Source: Runella salmonicolor
Lineage (GTDB): Bacteria; Bacteroidota; Bacteroidia; Cytophagales; Spirosomataceae
Assembly (NCBI RefSeq): GCF_024158025.1
Contig: NZ_JAMZEL010000004.1
Location: forward strand, 248,001 to 312,000
Length of the DNA stretch: 64,000 bases
Direction: 5' to 3'
The notes beneath the pieces were generated by a model, which saw only the letters and a program-made list of their open reading frames with translations, had not been told where the DNA came from and did no database searches. Shown here one piece after another: positions 62,055 to 64,000 of this stretch. The first letter of the stretch is position 1; the number at the start of each line of letters is the position of its first letter. Made by a program: the position numbers and the translations under genes.

Positions 62055-63734
62055 TTACCATTCGCCCATCAGCGCCCCAGACACGTTCCATGCGCTGAAG
62101 CTGCCGCCTTCGGGGAGGCCCTGTGGTATGTGGACTTGGAGGGTATGCTTGCCAGCAGGCAGGTTGCCCAATTCTATCCAAATCGGGTTGGTTACGGTGC
62201 CGGGGCACCAGTTGGAGCGACTCAGGTCAGACGACGAGAGTCCGTTGTTGAAATTGCCCGAAGCAGGATTGACCAGCCGGTAACTGCCGCAGTCGGCGCG
62301 CCACGGCGTGATGGTAAAAATCTGTCGGCCGTCTACGGAGATTGTATTGGCTTTGGGTACAAATTCGTCGCCGTTGCCCCAGCCACCGTGGCCCGTTGTG
62401 ATGTAGCGGAGTTTTAGGTTTTTGGCTCCTTCGGGTACATCGAAGGTCACTTGTAAACCTTTTTCGTTGTTGAACATTGTTCCGTATTCTTGGCCTGCCA
62501 TTTCCATGACGTTGGTGGTGTTGAAAAGCGGCACGATTTGGGCTTGCTGCTTGGCAGAGGGGCGTTCGTTGGGATGAACAGAAAAATTGAGACTTACTTT
62601 ATGGCCGCCTTTGTCGTAATTACCGATAAAAACCGCTACCCATACTTCCTGACCGTTGTAGGCGGGTAGTAAGTCGCTGATGTCTTGCCGGTAATAAGTG
62701 GAATCGGCCCAAGTTTTGTTTTTGAGTTGTAAATAATTGTACTGACGCACGCCAAAAGGAGTAAAAAACCGCATCAACTCCAATACTGGCAGATAATCAG
62801 GCGTTTGCACAACACCTTGGTACTGTTTTCCATTGCCGTTTTCGTAAATGGGCAATTCTTTCACCGATTTTTGCAGGGCGTCCAAAAACGATAGTTTACG
62901 CTGGGTCGGAATCATAAATACCGAACCTGTGCGGTCGTAGGCGTCGCCGTTGGAATACTGCGAAAGTTCTAGAAAAACATTTGAGCTGGCACCAACCGAG
63001 GGGAATTTTACTTTTTTTGCAATCACGGTGCCGTGAGCAAACCGAACCACTTCATTTGCGGCATGAACCGAATCCGAAAAATTGATGATTTGGTGGCTGA
63101 AAACGGGCAGTTGAATAAATCGACTTTTCCAAAGTTCGTCCTTGTACGTAAGGGCATCTACTCGCTGTGGATTGGGTTGAGGAAGCTGGTTTTTGGCCGC
63201 CCAAGGGGTGTTTTTTTCAATCTTTACGGCTTCGGTTTCGCTGTTGCCGTTGCGTACCATTTTCAAAACTAACCCCAAGTTTTGTCCCAATGCCGAAGGC
63301 GCACCTTTTACTTTGAGCTCTTCGGTGTACCAAAGGTCGATGCGATTGGAGTTGACAACGGTAGTGGCTTTTTTGCAGGTGTAACCTAAAATCAGTTGTG
63401 TTTCTGGTAGCAATTCAATTTTTTGCTCTGCCAATGCTTTGCTGTCCTGCGTCATGAGGGTTTTACCGTTGGCGAAAAACGCAATTTGATACAGGCTGTT
63501 GTCGGTTCGGTCTACAAAGCTGATTTCAAAAGGTGTTTTGGCCTCGCCTTTGATGGTTTTTTCCGACGAAACGCTCGTCCCAGAGGCCGATGCTAATACA
63601 ATAATCGGGTCTTGATTGGGTGGTACTTTTCCGTTGTTTTTTCTTAGATACGTAATCTGCCAAACGTCGTTGGTTTGCGAACGGCTTTCGTAGAAACACA
63701 ACAGTAAGAGTATGAATAAAGGGAATGATTTCAT
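62055..63734 (-). CDS. PNGase F-like secreted protein with GLPGLI-like N-terminal domain
   Basis: A 559-residue exported protein. Signal peptide to about 20; residues 22-180 resemble GLPGLI proteins (ILGYTCKKATT); residues 215-390 and 400-555 match the two jelly-roll domains of peptide-N4-(N-acetyl-beta-glucosaminyl)asparagine amidase F. The catalytic Asp60 of PNGase F aligns with Asp267 (GDAYDRTG) and Glu206 with Glu457 (GDEF); the cysteine pair is Cys482 (DCGSYR) and Cys510 (NWCPG). Glu118 is not conserved in my hand alignment. It would release N-glycans from glycoproteins. A GH18 gene lies just upstream. Confidence 0.8.
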   Translation of the reverse strand: MKSFPLFILLLLCFYESRSQTNDVWQITYLRKNNGKVPPNQDPIIVLASASGTSVSSEKTIKGEAKTPFEISFVDRTDNSLYQIAFFANGKTLMTQDSKALAEQKIELLPETQLILGYTCKKATTVVNSNRIDLWYTEELKVKGAPSALGQNLGLVLKMVRNGNSETEAVKIEKNTPWAAKNQLPQPNPQRVDALTYKDELWKSRFIQLPVFSHQIINFSDSVHAANEVVRFAHGTVIAKKVKFPSVGASSNVFLELSQYSNGDAYDRTGSVFMIPTQRKLSFLDALQKSVKELPIYENGNGKQYQGVVQTPDYLPVLELMRFFTPFGVRQYNYLQLKNKTWADSTYYRQDISDLLPAYNGQEVWVAVFIGNYDKGGHKVSLNFSVHPNERPSAKQQAQIVPLFNTTNVMEMAGQEYGTMFNNEKGLQVTFDVPEGAKNLKLRYITTGHGGWGNGDEFVPKANTISVDGRQIFTITPWRADCGSYRLVNPASGNFNNGLSSSDLSRSNWCPGTVTNPIWIELGNLPAGKHTLQVHIPQGLPEGGSFSAWNVSGALMGEW

Positions 63735-63780
63735 AGTGAAGCGAGTTTTTTAAACCACAGGTGTAGAGAGACGAATTAAA

Positions 63781-64000
63781 CTATTGAGCGCCGCGTTTAA
63801 TGGCTTTCAAAAGGGAGTATTCGTCGTTGGTGTCGCAGGAAATTTCCCAAATCATGACGCCACCACAACCGCGCTCTTTGGCCATCCGGGTTTTTTGTTC
63901 GATGGTCAACGTGCCGTTGTAAAAAGCTCCTTTCCAATAATCGTCCAACGGGCTGGCACCGTCTTTGAGCAGGGATTTGTAGTCGGGGCCGTAGTTTCCC
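63781..64000 (-). CDS. GH18 glycoside hydrolase, C-terminal fragment
   Basis: The last 73 codons of a gene entering from the right edge. The sequence ends GGVMIWEISCDTNDEYSLLKAIKRG-stop (shown in two parts in family terms: GGVMIWE then DTNDEYSLLKAI), the barrel-closing strand of GH18 chitinases and endo-beta-N-acetylglucosaminidases. YGPDYKSLLKDG and FYNGTLTIEQKTRMAKER precede it. It is about 46 bases upstream of the PNGase F-like gene on the same strand, so they may be one operon. Chitinase and N-glycan ENGase cannot be told apart from this part. Confidence 0.7.
   Translation of the reverse strand, partial: GNYGPDYKSLLKDGASPLDDYWKGAFYNGTLTIEQKTRMAKERGCGGVMIWEISCDTNDEYSLLKAIKRGAQ

Noticed and set aside
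1..64000. Search for tRNA/rRNA genes, CRISPR arrays, insertion sequences, phage genes and defence systems
   Set aside because: None recognised by eye: no spaced direct repeats with spacers, no transposase or integrase motifs and no cloverleaf with T-loop consensus. A tRNA or small RNA could be missed without a covariance search.

Overview
This is a chromosomal window from a Bacteroidota bacterium, most likely order Cytophagales near Runella/Spirosoma (lineage inferred, not computed). The signs are a SusC-type receptor fragment, two secreted S8 proteases with C-terminal type IX secretion (T9SS) sorting domains, Reg_prop/Y_Y_Y sensor kinase architecture, bacterial GGGP synthase, KdgF/UxaB/UxaC of Bacteroidota type, and Bacteroidota promoter elements (TAnnTTTG) upstream of many genes. 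The window is almost fully coding. I see no rRNA, tRNA, CRISPR array, transposase or prophage.

Layout. 1-115: start of a TonB-linked outer-membrane receptor. 255-6108: DUF3089 lipoprotein, mannose-1-phosphate guanylyltransferase, RidA-like protein, LytTR regulator, MobA, YheT hydrolase and an aberrant DeoC. 6121-12969: two large S8 peptidases that appear co-transcribed with deoC-yheT-mobA. 13784-17549: hybrid-propeller sensor kinase plus NarL-type regulator. 17712-23046: lipoprotein, a malonate import and activation module (madM, madL, matB) and a YitT protein. 23311-31332: AraC-type regulator, PlsC, WecB, ArsC-like, SRPBCC, MlaF, TatC, GGGPS and a secreted hypothetical. 31591-39562: argS, comB, gcvT, an IrrE-like relic, pheS, amidohydrolase and HPF. 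39750-49942: kduI, epimerase, tandem kup genes, isolated nuoN, pgk and an NTF2-like protein.

49945-58473 is a minus-strand pectin/hexuronate operon: kdgF, GH105, uxaB, uxaC, kdgK, eda and a hexuronate MFS transporter. GH105 releases unsaturated uronate, KdgF and KduI linearise and isomerise it, UxaC/UxaB process galacturonate, and KdgK/Eda finish via KDPG. Altronate dehydratase (UxaA) and KduD are not in the window. A LacI-type palindrome precedes the operon. 58813-64000: AEC transporter, B12/radical SAM protein with unusual cysteine spacing, a PNGase F-like secreted protein, and the end of a GH18 gene; the last two suggest N-glycan processing.

No single wholly new system is evident. The best leads are the DeoC homologue lacking the Schiff-base lysine, the PNGase F-like/GH18 pair, malonate activation without a decarboxylase, the radical SAM CX4CX2C motif, and the HExxH-less IrrE-like protein. 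All family calls are from reading the sequence; no database search was run.
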